Assembly (NCBI RefSeq): GCF_028389875.1
Contig: NC_084665.1
Coordinates: forward strand, 119,926,602 to 119,990,601
DNA length: 64,000 nt
Direction of reading: 5' to 3'
Origin: Rhea pennata
Taxonomy: Eukaryota > Chordata > Aves > Rheiformes > Rheidae
Below the pieces are notes generated by a model. That model was not told the origin of the DNA, searched no databases, and saw only the letters and a program-made list of their open reading frames with translations. The position numbers and the translations under genes are program-made. This document shows, piece by piece, positions 14,401 to 25,508 of this stretch. How positions within the stretch are numbered: the first letter of the stretch is position 1; each line of letters begins with the position of its first letter.

Positions 14401-15137
14401 AATATTTGGAACCTTGTTGATTCAGCATTTTTAGCCACTGGCATAGAGTAGCTGTTTTGAAAAAAAAGTATGATGCACAGGTAAACCTTGCAGAACATCT
14501 GTGTAAAACATAACTGGACTAGGCTTTGCACTGAGGCAGTTGAGCTGATACTAAAAACTTACAATATACAAGGCCTGAATATGTTTTACATGGCTTAGTT
14601 TGCAAGTAAAAGAAAAGTATATTGAGCAGAAATCTCCACCTGCCCAGAAATACCACTTTACATGACAGAGATGGGAAAACTTAAGAGTAGACTGAATGCT
14701 GGGAAAAGAGCTTAGCACAAAGCCTGGACCAGGAGGTGCGACTTACGTAATTTCCTGAACATGGCCAAGCTCTGGGTCAAATGGGAGTGAATTTCGAACA
14801 AAAAATCGTGCTACTGAGTACATTCTATCTTTCAATTGCTTTACCCTCATCTTTGGAGGCTTACAAACTCTGATCCTACAATCAAATTCACAGATGTGAA
14901 GTTCAGTGAGACTGTGACAGGCATATGGATTCACTTCTGCAAGTTTGTGCAATCAGTTCCTTAAAGTGAAAATTACTAATCTATCATTTTTGCTCTAGGA
15001 GACTTGTGATTCAAAACCAATCCACAGCACAAATAATAAAAAGCCAATCAGATTCTGAAAATCTTTCTGTTTTTTACTTTCCACACAGTATTAGTAACAC
15101 ATGTAAGACTATTTTTTTTCCCTTAAATATACCGAAT

Positions 15138-15204
15138 GAAATCCTGGCCCCAGTGAAGTCAATGGGAGTTTTGCCATTCACTTCAATGAGGACAAAATTT
15201 TCCC
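15138..15204. repeat. Palindromic (hairpin) interspersed repeat, copy B
   Basis: A left arm beginning GAAATCCTGGCCCCAGTG and a right arm CCATTCACTTCAATGAGGAC are imperfect inverted complements around a GAGTTTTG loop. It shares CAATGGGAGTTTTGCCAT with copy A at 1761-1827, and it keeps the left arm better than copy A, which keeps the right end better. Together they suggest one ancestral element of about 67-70 bases. Confidence 0.6.
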
Positions 15205-16400
15205 CAAGTGCTGGTGTGATTTTCAGCCTGTCTCTGCCCCTTTAATACATATGATGACAAAACTCTGTGTTTTAATTCCAAAGATGGATCAGCACCCTGC
15301 AGCAATTAAAATTACTGTCATATATCATATTTTTCCAGTATATTGTCTGAAAGACCATGCAGAAATTTTACATGTTAACATTTTTTTTTCACTTTATGCT
15401 GCATAAATAGTTAGAATTTACCAGAAAGAAGTTAAAGAGAAATTTAGTTTTAAAATATTTTATTTTTAAAGCCATTTCTAAACTAATCTCACTGAGTGAA
15501 ATCATGCATGCAGACATCTCAAGTTAACAACATGCTGTCTGTACCTATCTGAAGGTAGAATTAGATCATTCATTAAAAACAGAACTGGCACTAAAAGGCC
15601 AGCAACAGGCATACATAGGAACATCCAAAAATGCTGGTGTGAAATAACAGGTTCTGCTGAAAGCTTGGAAAGCAAGCATGAGTTGTAATGACTATTGCCT
15701 TTGTTTGCATTGTGATTTCACATTTCATGTAAATGACCATTGACAAATGCCAGAAAACAGTTTTATGGAATTCATTCTGTTTGTAAACAGACAAGATGTA
15801 AAATATTTAACAAGATGGATATAATGATTAACATTGAAGTCTGACACTGCAACGCTTTAGAGAAAAAAAGAAAATAACATGGGACTAGCTTCAACCACAG
15901 ATCTCAGCTTTTAGAAGATCCTGAGTACTGCTACAGTTGGAATTAGATGCTAAACATTTCTAAATAAAAAAGCCTTTTACAGACTACAAACCTGAACTAT
16001 GAAATGAAGAAAGTTGAGCAATCAAAGCCCGTTTCATTTCTGATGCCTTTTTTATGTTTGAATTAAAATTATGCATAGCGATTCCTGGTAAGACTGTGTT
16101 CCTTTAGCATTATACATCCAGAGAACACATGCATAGACAAGTAATTGTCTGAGCCAAAAACACTCTTTGGTTAAGACTGTAGTAAGTCTGATTTTTATTT
16201 GAACGTGTAAAAATCACATAAAAGTTTGCTAAGATTTTAAGTGAGCATAAATTAAGACCACACAAGTGCCATCAGATCTACAGAATTGGAAATGTGTACC
16301 TCTGCAGACACCCACTGCATTCCTTAAGCTGTGAGAGAGGCTAAGGTCCTTTATTCACATACAGCTTGTAGAGTTGGGCCAGAATTTAGTTAATTGATAC

Positions 16401-16515
16401 GGACCATAGAAATGAATTATGTTAAAGACCTATTAGATCATTCAGTTTTTCTCTTCAGAGACAACTACATGATTTAACAGGTCTTTTTCCAGCTCTTAGT
16501 TTTTGTGATTCCATG
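16401..16515 (-). mobile_element. Short CR1-like 3' tail fragment, antisense
   Basis: ACCATAGAAATGAATTATG followed by AGACCTATTAGATCATTCAG resembles the antisense CR1 3' end, where the sense strand reads 'GATCTAATAGGTCT...'. It continues through CAGGTCTTTTTCCAG to GTGATTCCATG. It is small and diverged. The identification rests on word similarity only. Confidence 0.5.
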
Positions 16516-19500
16516 ACTCACAATTCAATTAGCTCACCCACACCATCACTACATGCAATGGATTGTTCCACCACTCATCAGAAATAATATTCAGTATTTT
16601 AAATGACAGAATTGCAACTGTACATACAACTTCACTTTTTCCCTTAAGAAAAAAAAAAGCCTCCTTCATCTACATCAGAATTTTTAGATATGTAATATTC
16701 GTGTTAGAAATATAAATCTTTATCTGTAAAGAATTCCTACTCTGAATGTGGCTGCTCCTTTTCCTGTATGGACCTAAGTATACTACTAGAAAGTAACTTT
16801 CAGAAGATCTTACAGAGGGGCTTAAGGAGGCATTCAGCTTCTCCATTAGCCCTACTTTTCCACTGCCATGATGAACTGGAAATTTACCACTAAGTGTATC
16901 AGTGCAGCTCCCCCGTAGGTACTTCCATGCCAGATTTAGTTCAGAACAGGAGCGTGCTTCTCAAGTGAATCTCCTGACCATCCCCACTTACCACACTTTG
17001 GTCTGCAGTGCAGAGCTATCCCAGAGGGCACAAACTGGTATCATTCGGAATAAAATTAACTCAAAAACCCCACTCTTCGGATACTAGTAGGCATTCAGAC
17101 TATGCAACCACACTAAAGCTAGACTGAAGAAATCTTACCTTCCTTAAAAGGTATTTGATACGGATCTAGCGATCATCAGCGCCAATTGTTTCACTCTACA
17201 GATCTGTTCTTTTTGTGCCATTGTATTCGCTAACGTAAGAGAGCCTGAGATTCTCTTACCCCATCCAGCAAAAAATGGTTACTGGGGTAAAACTGCAGTG
17301 CAGCATCTTAATAGCTCAACACCATGGACCTCAGTGACATGTAATACAACATGGTGATGTGACCTTATCACATAGCACTATAGATTGCACAGGAGAGGAA
17401 CTCATCCTCACCATTAATTGTGGGACTATATCTGCATAGCTGTAGTGGTATGGTATACTTACTATGGCAAAAGTTATCTGTTTATGATGGTCCCTATTAA
17501 CAGAAATTCTAACCTCTACTTTGTCCCACTGTTCAATGGTAAGTCACAATTCGCTCTTTCACATGTAGAATTGGCAGAACATCCTCTCATATAATAGCAG
17601 CGCTTTAAGAATTACTGCCACTGAAAAGTACTACATGGATTTTAACTAAAAGCAATGACAATAGCTTCAGTCTTTGACAAAAGTGCTTCATGAGCTGCTT
17701 CTACTCATTGCTTTTCAGTATGTGAACTGCTGACTTAATGATTAACTTCGTATCACCAATGATAACATAATTTTTAAAGTCTGTAAGAGTAAGAACAATG
17801 TAGTAGAATATTTGAAATTAAATTTTGAGCACATCTTCAGTAAAGAGGTATGTAAATTAAAGTTTTTCAGGTTACCTGAAAACATTTCAAGTGATTTCAA
17901 ATGATGTAATTAATGTGATGATTCTTCTACTGTAGTAGATGCACCCTCATATTTAATTATAGGCTAGACTGATTTAATTGCTTTTGTGCTGCTTCCGCCT
18001 ACTGAAGTAACACAAGTGTATTGCTAAGCATTTCAACTTGTGGTTGTTACTGCCACCTAGTGGCGGTTGCTCAAGTTACCAGACAAATATTAGGGATGCA
18101 TTGATGACACACTTTCAAGAAGAAAACAGAAAAAGTGCACAGACCTTTTCAAGAGTGTTTAATACTAAACAGACAACAAAACTTCTGGATTGACCTAGGG
18201 AAAAAAAAAAAAGAAAAAAACGATATACAGACCTTGCAGTGTGAAAGGTTGTGTACCTGTTCTATGTAAGTAACTGGTTTCTTAAGGAGGTGCTAATTAG
18301 AATTATGTGATTATTTTTATGCCTTCTACTTGTCATGTATGTTTTATCATTTAAAGCAATAAATCTGGGCCTACGCATGCTGGAAATAAACTATCCATTT
18401 ACCATAACTTTATTGATTTTTTCACTCCTCAGTTTCAGAATTTGACAATGTCTTGTATTTCTGCTGTAGCCACTCATTCACACCTGTATGCTGTATGTAT
18501 CTTCATTTTGAAAGCTGTTTAAAGGGCAATCACAAATGGTATGTATTAAGCTGAATGCTGCAATGTCTTTTTGAAAAGTTGTGTGACTGCACACAACAAA
18601 TAAGTAACATCTCTGGTAATCAGAAAACACTGATGTATTCCCGTATTTTCACAAGACTCAGAAGCCATAGAGAGTTGGAACTCAGCCAAGGAGTCTGAGC
18701 TCCTCTGCCCATGAACATTAATATGTCATGACTGGATGATCAAATCCTATAGTAGGCAATTTCAGTGTTTTGCTAGAAAAGACTTACGCTCTTCCTAAAT
18801 ATAGCAGCGTAACAAAATGATCTATTTTAAAAAGTTTTTATCACAGTAAGTGTAATATCCAGAAACTATCTTAGTAGTAGATCCCAGAAGAGTCTTAGGG
18901 ATTATAGACAGGATGTAAAGTCTAATTCTGCTTTTCTCCCCAGGAGGAATCAAAACAACTCAGATCCTTACATAATTTACAGTGGAAGTCAGGTATCTCA
19001 TAATGTGATCCATTCCAATCAGCACACTGTGCAGAGAACCAGCATGATGAATGTTCAGCTATTAAAAATGATCCGGAAAGGAAACACTATGGAGAGGATG
19101 AAGTCTTAAACTTCTTCATCCCTTGGTTAGGGAGACATTCTTATCCTCTTATAATCTGCATCTCTTGCTTCCATTGAATGTAGATGGTTAAACAGCTCTT
19201 TCTTCCCTCAGGAACTCAGTGAGGCTCACTCTCATTTTAAAACTTAAAGAGAGATGCTGATATTCTCTCATCTCTTTTTTACATGATACCCTACTGGTTG
19301 CAATGTTTGTCCATTTTTTTGTCTATTTTTTCCCGCTGTTCAAAGGAAGGCAAACATATTTATCACCTGCCATGCAAGCAAGTGCTCTAAGAAGGCTGCA
19401 GACTCCTTTTGGTGTCTAGACTGGGATGTGTCTTTGCCATTTAAAGCCATACTTTGGCTTTATGTTTCAGTACCTCCATAAAAAGTTTGTACAATAAATG

Positions 19501-22500
19501 ATAGCTGTGTCTTAGTTATGGGTGTTTGTTTTCTTCTTTCTCAAACAATCTTCATAAATGTTGGAAGTCAGCTATAACTGAACGATTAGTTATTTATCAT
19601 CTGCTATCAACACTGTGCTGCTACTCAGCAAAACGTTCCCAACTTTTGCTTACCATACATTGCTAAGTTCCATCTCCTTCCAGACAACTGGCAGTGGTGT
19701 TTTTTTTACAATATTGTATTAAATCGTAGTAGAAGAACAATTTTCCTTTCTTTCACGGTACACTTAGATCTGTAATGAAAACTATTATCTGTTTCTTCAC
19801 AAGAAATTCAACAGGGAAGTGTTTTGAAGGCAGTCTAACTTGAGAGTCATATCCTTATCACTTACAGAATAAAAATTGGTATGAAGAGCCATTGCATCCC
19901 AGCATAAAAACATTTTCTTAGTGCAAAGTTTTAGTTTTTCATTAACTAATCTTAATGCAAATACAACAGTCACAGTGAAGTTACTTATCTCTATCTGAAA
20001 ACGAAGCAGTAGAGAGCTTCTCTCTCAACAAATTGCAAAGAGAAAATACTTCTAAGACAAAACTCCTAAAGTAAGTCTCAGGTTATAGTCCATCTTTATC
20101 AAACAAATGAACAAGGATGTAATTTATCTATTACTCTGAAATACATCCTGAATTACATTCATGAATTTAAACACAGATGACCTACACTTCAGCAACATTT
20201 GCTATATGCTTTTACTGCTCAGTTTGTATCTGAGAATATTTTTGTTTTCAGACTTATGCATTTCTGTTGCTCCTCCTTCTTCACATAGATTTATTTTTGA
20301 TAACAGCAGTAAAGGAATTTCTGTAACAGTTATCAAGGTATGTTTACTAGTTTTGCCAAGGTAAAAACCTGTATCAAACTGTTCTAAAAATCTGGCATCA
20401 GATTTTTCTGGCATCATTTAGTTTTTGAAGAGTTGGTAGCTTTGTTGTTATCTTTTTACTCAAGCTGTTCCACTACCTGAAAACAAATGCACTATTTTCC
20501 AGACTGATATAAGCATTAAGACTAATCTCCTAATGGTAATGACTTCAGATTCATTCTAGTGACAGGTTGTATGTTCTATACAAAACAAGACATAGGTATG
20601 GGGAAAACATCTCTGTAAGAGGTTAAAAAAAATCCCCTACCCTTTTCCAAAATGTAGCAAAGCTATAGTGTCCAATATCTAACACATTTGCTGGTCACAC
20701 TTTCTCTTTTCCTCTCCCCCTGCCTGTAGTGGCACAACTTCAGGAAAAAGGGATGCAGTGTAAAACTGCACATGTCAAAGGTACTCAGTAAGATCTGGTA
20801 GGTAGTTTTTAAACTCAGGCTGAGAGAAATCACTTCTTACTGCTCTAACTATAAGATTATTATATTACAGCTGCTATCAGCATTGTAATATTGGAATAGA
20901 AAAATGAAGATCTTGATTAAAAAAAAAAAAAAAAAAAAGTGATTGCACTACACCCTAAAAGTGGGCTTTGGGCAGCAGACAGACCAGCAAGACTGATTTC
21001 AGTCTAAATTACAGCAGTAAAACACAGCTACACCCCTGCATCTCTTTGTAATATTTAGTACATTCAGAAGCTTAAGACTGCTTCTTGCCTGGCACACGAG
21101 GCATTTGAATTGCCATTCTCAGGCAGCACTCTCCCTGCACCACTGCACTGGATGCTGGGGTATCTACTTTAGGTTCTGCATTTCAGTCTGTTTTTTTTAT
21201 TGAAGAGATTAAAGTTACAACCAAATCTAGAATATGGTACTAATGAACTCCATTCTTACAAACTGATCCTAATTAGCTTAATGGAATTTCTAGGGATGTG
21301 AAGTCTGATAATCTACACAGATAAATCTAGTTAAATAATTTCAAGACACCTCACAGAAGGGAAAATTTCAATATTACAAGATTTTCATCAGTCTATTACT
21401 ATACTAAACATACTGGTATTCTACTTTTTTATTAGAAGTCTCAAAAGTATGCTCAGATCTTTTATGTAAGGATTCCCAATGTCTCTTAGCTACAGATGCT
21501 GCATGTGGTAGTTGTGGCTGAAAATAGCCCAAAATGGGAAAGGCTAGGGTACAGAGGAAATGCATAGGACATTATCACATTATAGACATACGACATTATA
21601 GAACAGTTTAAACAACTTGAGAGTTCATAATTGGTATGTGTACCTTTATTTTCTTTTAAATAAGTAAAAACCTTGGGCAAAATTCAGTATATTAAAGTAA
21701 CTTGCCAGTAGTGGCATTATGTCAGCTACAGCAAGAATAAACTAGACATTTTGTACAGAAAAATAGAACACTAGGTTTACTTGTTATAAATTAACAATTT
21801 TTGTTCCAAGGTACTGTTATAAGAAAGTTTGAACAGCATCAACATGCCTGTTCAACTGAAAAAAAATAAATTAAGAAAGCCTTTAAATTTTAGGATTAAT
21901 TCAAGTTGGCATGATATTACTTTAAACACAAAATATATTTTTAAGACTAGCTATAATAGCTGTATTTCAGGAAAATTACTATAGCCAGGTGTTTCAAAGG
22001 CAGCTTTACTATAAGTTTGCCAGGTATAACTATGATACAACAATTCTAACTATAAACTAGTTTATAGTTTACCTATAAAGGTAAAACTATAAAAATTGAG
22101 ATTAACCTATAGAGATTATTACACCTGTATGCATTCATTCCAAACAATGAAATCAGTTATACAAGTACCAGAATCTGTCAATATTTGCAGAACCAGGTAT
22201 CTCCTTTTCGTACCACGTTTCCTTGTTGCAGCCACCTCATTTTACAGCCTGTTCAGATACACTTAGCTCTGGCCTGGAGAGAGTCCTCCTGATGACGGGG
22301 AAAAAAACAGATCTCACTAGATAACCCTAGAAAATTCAGTAACTTACAACTCAGGGGCACCTTTTATAAAGCTTAGGCAATATTTTATGAAAAACAAGAA
22401 GCTGGTACAGTTTGTTTATAAAAAAAAAAAAAAACAAACCAAACATTACAAAAAATCCCTAAATCTCAACATAAAACAAACTAAACTGAGCTACCTACAC

Positions 22501-22540
22501 ACACTGCCACAACACCACACACCACCCCACTACCAAAGCC
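16516..22540. other. Non-coding flank upstream of the TDRD15 promoter
   Basis: No reading frame longer than about 71 codons and no recognisable repeat. It contains the CTCF-like motif at 18051-18066 and A20 at 20919-20938. If the promoter at 22.55-22.98 kb is bidirectional, a minus-strand non-coding transcript would run into this region. One GTAAGT donor reads on the minus strand at 22347-22342. Confidence 0.55.
18051..18066 (-). promoter_or_regulatory. CTCF-core-like motif
   Basis: The minus strand reads CCGCCACTAGGTGGCA, which fits the 12-base CTCF core CCACYAGRKGGC at all positions. This is a motif match only. Occupancy is not shown. Confidence 0.4.
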
Positions 22541-22559
22541 TCACACCCGGCTGCCCTGC

Positions 22560-22734
22560 GCGCAAGATGGAGGCGGCACCGTCTCCTTTGGGCAATACGG
22601 ATTGGCTGGGCCCTGCCATCAATCAACCTCCAGTCCCGCCTCCCGCAAAAGAGGCGCCAAAGTAGCTTCGCCGTCTGGCGTGTGAGCGCGATGCTTTGCG
22701 CCGCCATTTTGTCCGGCTGAGGTGGGGGTGGGGG
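22560..22734 (+). other. Candidate TDRD15 exon 1 (5' UTR)
   Basis: Inferred non-coding first exon. It would begin near the plus-strand AAGATGG initiator-type motif and end at the donor GGG|GTGAGT, whose intron starts at 22735. The GTGAGT hexamer is the best donor in the CpG island. Alternatives are CAG|GTCTTG (22867) and CAG|GTAGTG (about 23081). The start is approximate, and RNA evidence would be needed to fix either end. Confidence 0.35.
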
Positions 22735-22875
22735 GTGAGTTTCGTCCTCTGTCCGGTGCGGTGTTGAGGCAGTGTAAAGTGCTTGGGCTGTTGCGGTTCT
22801 CACGCGTCGTTTGTGATCGGAAAGGAAGTGACTGCTGCCGCTGGAGGGTCGCGGTTTTCAGCTTCAGGTCTTGCA

Positions 22876-22936
22876 TGGCGGCTGGAGCGCCCGCGCTGTG
22901 GTCCCGCAGGTTGCCGGTTCGAGCCCCGCTCTGTGC
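22876..22936 (+). other. tRNA-like remnant with Pol III B-box match
   Basis: GGTTCGAGCCC (22916-22926) fits the B-box consensus GGTTCGANNCC. The T-arm would pair four of five positions. A weak A-box-like word TGGCGGCTGG lies 40 bases upstream. The acceptor stem fails: TCTGTGC at 22930-22936 does not pair with the seven bases before the A box. It is not a working tRNA. It could be a decayed tRNA-derived SINE or chance in GC-rich DNA. Confidence 0.25.
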
Positions 22937-23402
22937 AAAGCCAGCCGCCTTCCCCCGGGACCACCTGACAGAGCGTCCCACATCCCTTTTGCAGAGAGTA
23001 GTGCAAATCTCCTAAGTTACTGGTTGTGTCCTACCATCAGTTGTGTTTGGAAGTCCTCTTCGTGCTATAACTGTGTGTCAGGTAGTGCATGAAGTCAGCT
23101 GTAGATTTTGCCTGGCTGAAGCGTTGCAAGCAGAAGTAAATGTGGAAGTGCTCTTGCTTAGGAACTGTTTGTGTGACTGCATAGTGTACTTCTTGAGCAG
23201 CAGAGAAAGAATGGTGTTACTCCTGCTTTTAGGAAGAAGGATTGAGTTCTGTAATACTGTTTTTTGAAATCTTAACCCTATTATTAAACTGTATGAGGAA
23301 CACTTGCAGGGTTTGTGTCCTGGGGGGAAAAGGAGGATTTGGAGAACAAGAGTTCCAGTTTCTCTTATTTTTCTAATGATGTTACTATATTCTTTCTTGC
23401 AG

Positions 23403-23472
23403 AGAGATGCAGAGCTGATAATAAGAGTCAGGAGTGAGGTTTATGGAAGTATAAACTGTAACTGGTATGCAG
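23403..23472 (+). other. Candidate TDRD15 5'-UTR exon 2
   Basis: A 70-base block is bounded by a strong acceptor (TATATTCTTTCTTGCAG ending at 23402) and a strong donor (CAG|GTGAGTAA, intron from 23473). It contains no long open frame in any phase, so it would be untranslated. It holds three ATGs: one at 23407 (stop at 23416-23418), one at 23443 (stop at 23452-23454) and one at 23467 that is still open at the donor. It sits between the CpG promoter and the coding exon, which fits a leader exon of TDRD15. Confidence 0.5.
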
Positions 23473-24051
23473 GTGAGTAAAAAATGCCTTCTTCTCTAAA
23501 CTGTGGAAATGTTACTGTTTGTCTGATGCCACTCTTTGAGTAGAGCTAACAGGCCAGAAAATGATGATGTGCAGAACAAAATGCTTTTTTATATATTTCT
23601 GGAACCAGGAGTTAGTTTTAGTGGAAGAAAAATAAGTGTCAGAAGTGATGTTACTCCTAAAGTTTAAACCTCTCTAATGATGAGGTGCCTTTATCGAGCA
23701 CTCAAGGACATCTTAAATCTCATGGAAGAAAGATTTGATCCTTACACAGAGAGAGGAATGAGACTGCTGACTATCAATGTTTTTAGTGGTAGGTGGGCTG
23801 GAATTAGTGCCTATAACCGGACAATAAAGATGACTGTAATGATAGACCTCTTCAGTGTTGTTTAGGGCTACAAGAAACTGGTTTTTGCTGGAGACCATCA
23901 GCTCAGAACCCTTTCCTGAAAGTTGTTTTCTTTCATAAAACAAGTGGAATTCACTTTTCTATTTTTTTATAGGGGAAAGTGAGGGGTTTGGTTAGGATGG
24001 AAAGTCAGATCAGTACTGCTTTTAGTGGAAAGTTTGAAAATAAAATACATA

Positions 24052-24080
24052 TGTGTGTGTGTGTGTGTGTGTGTGTATGT
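24052..24080. repeat. (GT)n microsatellite
   Basis: About twelve uninterrupted GT units followed by ATGT. Alternating purine-pyrimidine sequence. It lies within the presumed leader intron of TDRD15 and is likely length-polymorphic. Confidence 0.85.
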
Positions 24081-25480
24081 ATTTACAGAGTCATCTCTTT
24101 CTCCTACCCAAGGACTTTTCTGCTGACTTTTACTACCAGAGTACTAATTTTCTATAAAACTAAAATGACAGGGATCTATATTCAACTTGGAAGGTGGATT
24201 ATATTATCTCTAGCCACTTCATATATGCATAGGATAAGAGTTGTTACTGTAATTCTGATGAAGAATTTTTGCAGGTTGAAGAAAATTTTATTTTAATAAT
24301 TTGTAGTTGATAATGAAAGCTTCACTTTTGGCATGAAGAAGAACTTCTTAAATCGAGCATATGTTTTGTCCAGTTTAACATTGTGCACTTATTCACTGTC
24401 TTTACATTCGACAGGTGTTGACTGCTCCTAATCACTGGTTGGAATAGTGGTTTATTTTGTATAATTTATTGGTTAAAATTATGGATAGCCTTTTAAACCA
24501 ATGTGTAATCACAGATCTGTTGATGAGTCCAAATTTGGATAAAACTGGAAGCTGATTTGAAGACCTAATCTTAAATGAAGATCTGAGAAGTATTTACAGA
24601 GCCTGAAGACTTTTAAACTATCAGAATTAGAATGTTACAGAGTACTATTAGTTAACACATTACAAAGGGCATTTGATGCGGTTGTTAATTGATCAATGCT
24701 GCAGACATGTTTGACACAGACAGTGTTCCCTATGTTCTTGCATTTAGGAAAACTTAAAACACTATGTAGCTCTACATCGTAGTGTAATTCAGTCAGGTTA
24801 AGTAAAGGCAAAGCACAGAGCTGTAGATGTGACTGATCTAAAAAAGTGTCATGCAGAGAAAAAGCAAGGTTAGTAGGAGTTCTTGGTAATTGCCATACTT
24901 AAAAAAAAAAAAAAAAATATTGAAAACACTTTTGCCGTATACAAAATGTCTCATGATAACTGCAAGTCTAATGTAGTGAAACTGTGAATTGGATCTCCCT
25001 TGAAGAGAATAGCCATTGAACTTGTTGGTATTTCCTAAACCTCTCTAGAAACTTTGAATAGTCTATTCTATGGTAAAACAGATCAGAGATCCATTTGTAT
25101 TATTAGCAGAGGTGATATAAACAACAATTCACATTATTTATGTTTCTTTGAGCAGAAATACCAAGATCTCTTAATAAGGTCTCTTCTCCACCTGTCTGAT
25201 ACAATGCTTTATTTCTTTTTGGTATTTTGAGAACCACTTTCTGCTTATGAACTATTCTCAAGTGATAAAATCAGACTGCAAGAACTAGCCTGGAGGTACT
25301 TTTTTCAGGTGTTACCTGAACATATCTCTACAAAGAGAGAATTTTGCCAAGTGTATCCCACCTACAAAAAACATAAGTTGTTAAATGTTTATAATGTAAC
25401 AATATGCTATAAAACATTTTGCAAACAAATTTCATGCAAGAAATTAGTTGCTATAGAAAAATATGGGAGATCATCAGACT

Positions 25481-25503
25481 GATCTTACTTCTTTGCCTTG
25501 CAG
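25481..25503 (+). promoter_or_regulatory. 3' splice site before the TDRD15 start codon
   Basis: A pyrimidine-rich stretch (CTTACTTCTTTGCCTTGCAG) ends in CAG five bases before ATG 25509. It places the thirty preceding in-frame codons (25419-25508) in intron, apart from the last five bases, and so decides the start of the protein. Confidence 0.75.
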
Positions 25504-25508
25504 AAAGA

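Larger units (their letters stand above)
8086..16400. other. Non-coding AT-rich flank, no gene seen
   Basis: Only short chance reading frames are present, up to about 103 codons and rich in Phe, Ile and Lys as expected from AT-rich DNA. I find no exon-like block with paired splice sites, no tRNA-like fold and no recognisable transposon apart from the palindromic repeat at 15138-15204 and the A-rich tail at 11447-11497. Confidence 0.65.
22545..22985. promoter_or_regulatory. CpG-island promoter of TDRD15, possibly bidirectional
   Basis: This is the main CpG-dense, GC-rich block in an otherwise AT-rich window. Visible elements are an inverted CCAAT box (ATTGGCT, 22601-22607), an AAGATGGAGGCGGC word on the plus strand (22564-22577, one change from the YY1 initiator-type motif) and GCCGCCATTTTG (22700-22711), which is the YY1 motif read on the minus strand. 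No TATA box is placed near them. It lies 2.5-3 kb upstream of the TDRD15 start codon, with a plausible exon between, so it is the natural promoter. The opposite orientation of the two YY1 words allows initiation on both strands. The exact start site is not determinable here. Confidence 0.7.
23473..25503 (+). other. Presumed last intron of TDRD15 (5' UTR intron)
   Basis: Defined by the GTGAGT donor at 23473 and the acceptor GATCTTACTTCTTTGCCTTGCAG ending at 25503, where the pyrimidine-rich tract and CAG are clear. It is AT-rich, contains a (GT)n tract at 24052-24080 and A17 at 24901-24917, and has no convincing coding block. A further alternative leader exon inside it cannot be excluded. Confidence 0.5.

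Noticed and set aside
22869..22936. Functional tRNA gene
   Set aside because: The acceptor stem does not pair, the D arm is missing its consensus and no sensible anticodon arm can be placed.
22495..23092. Several overlapping open frames (60-120 codons) on both strands of the CpG island
   Set aside because: GC-rich DNA has few stop codons. The frames overlap one another, and their Arg/Pro/Ala-rich products lack any family signature.
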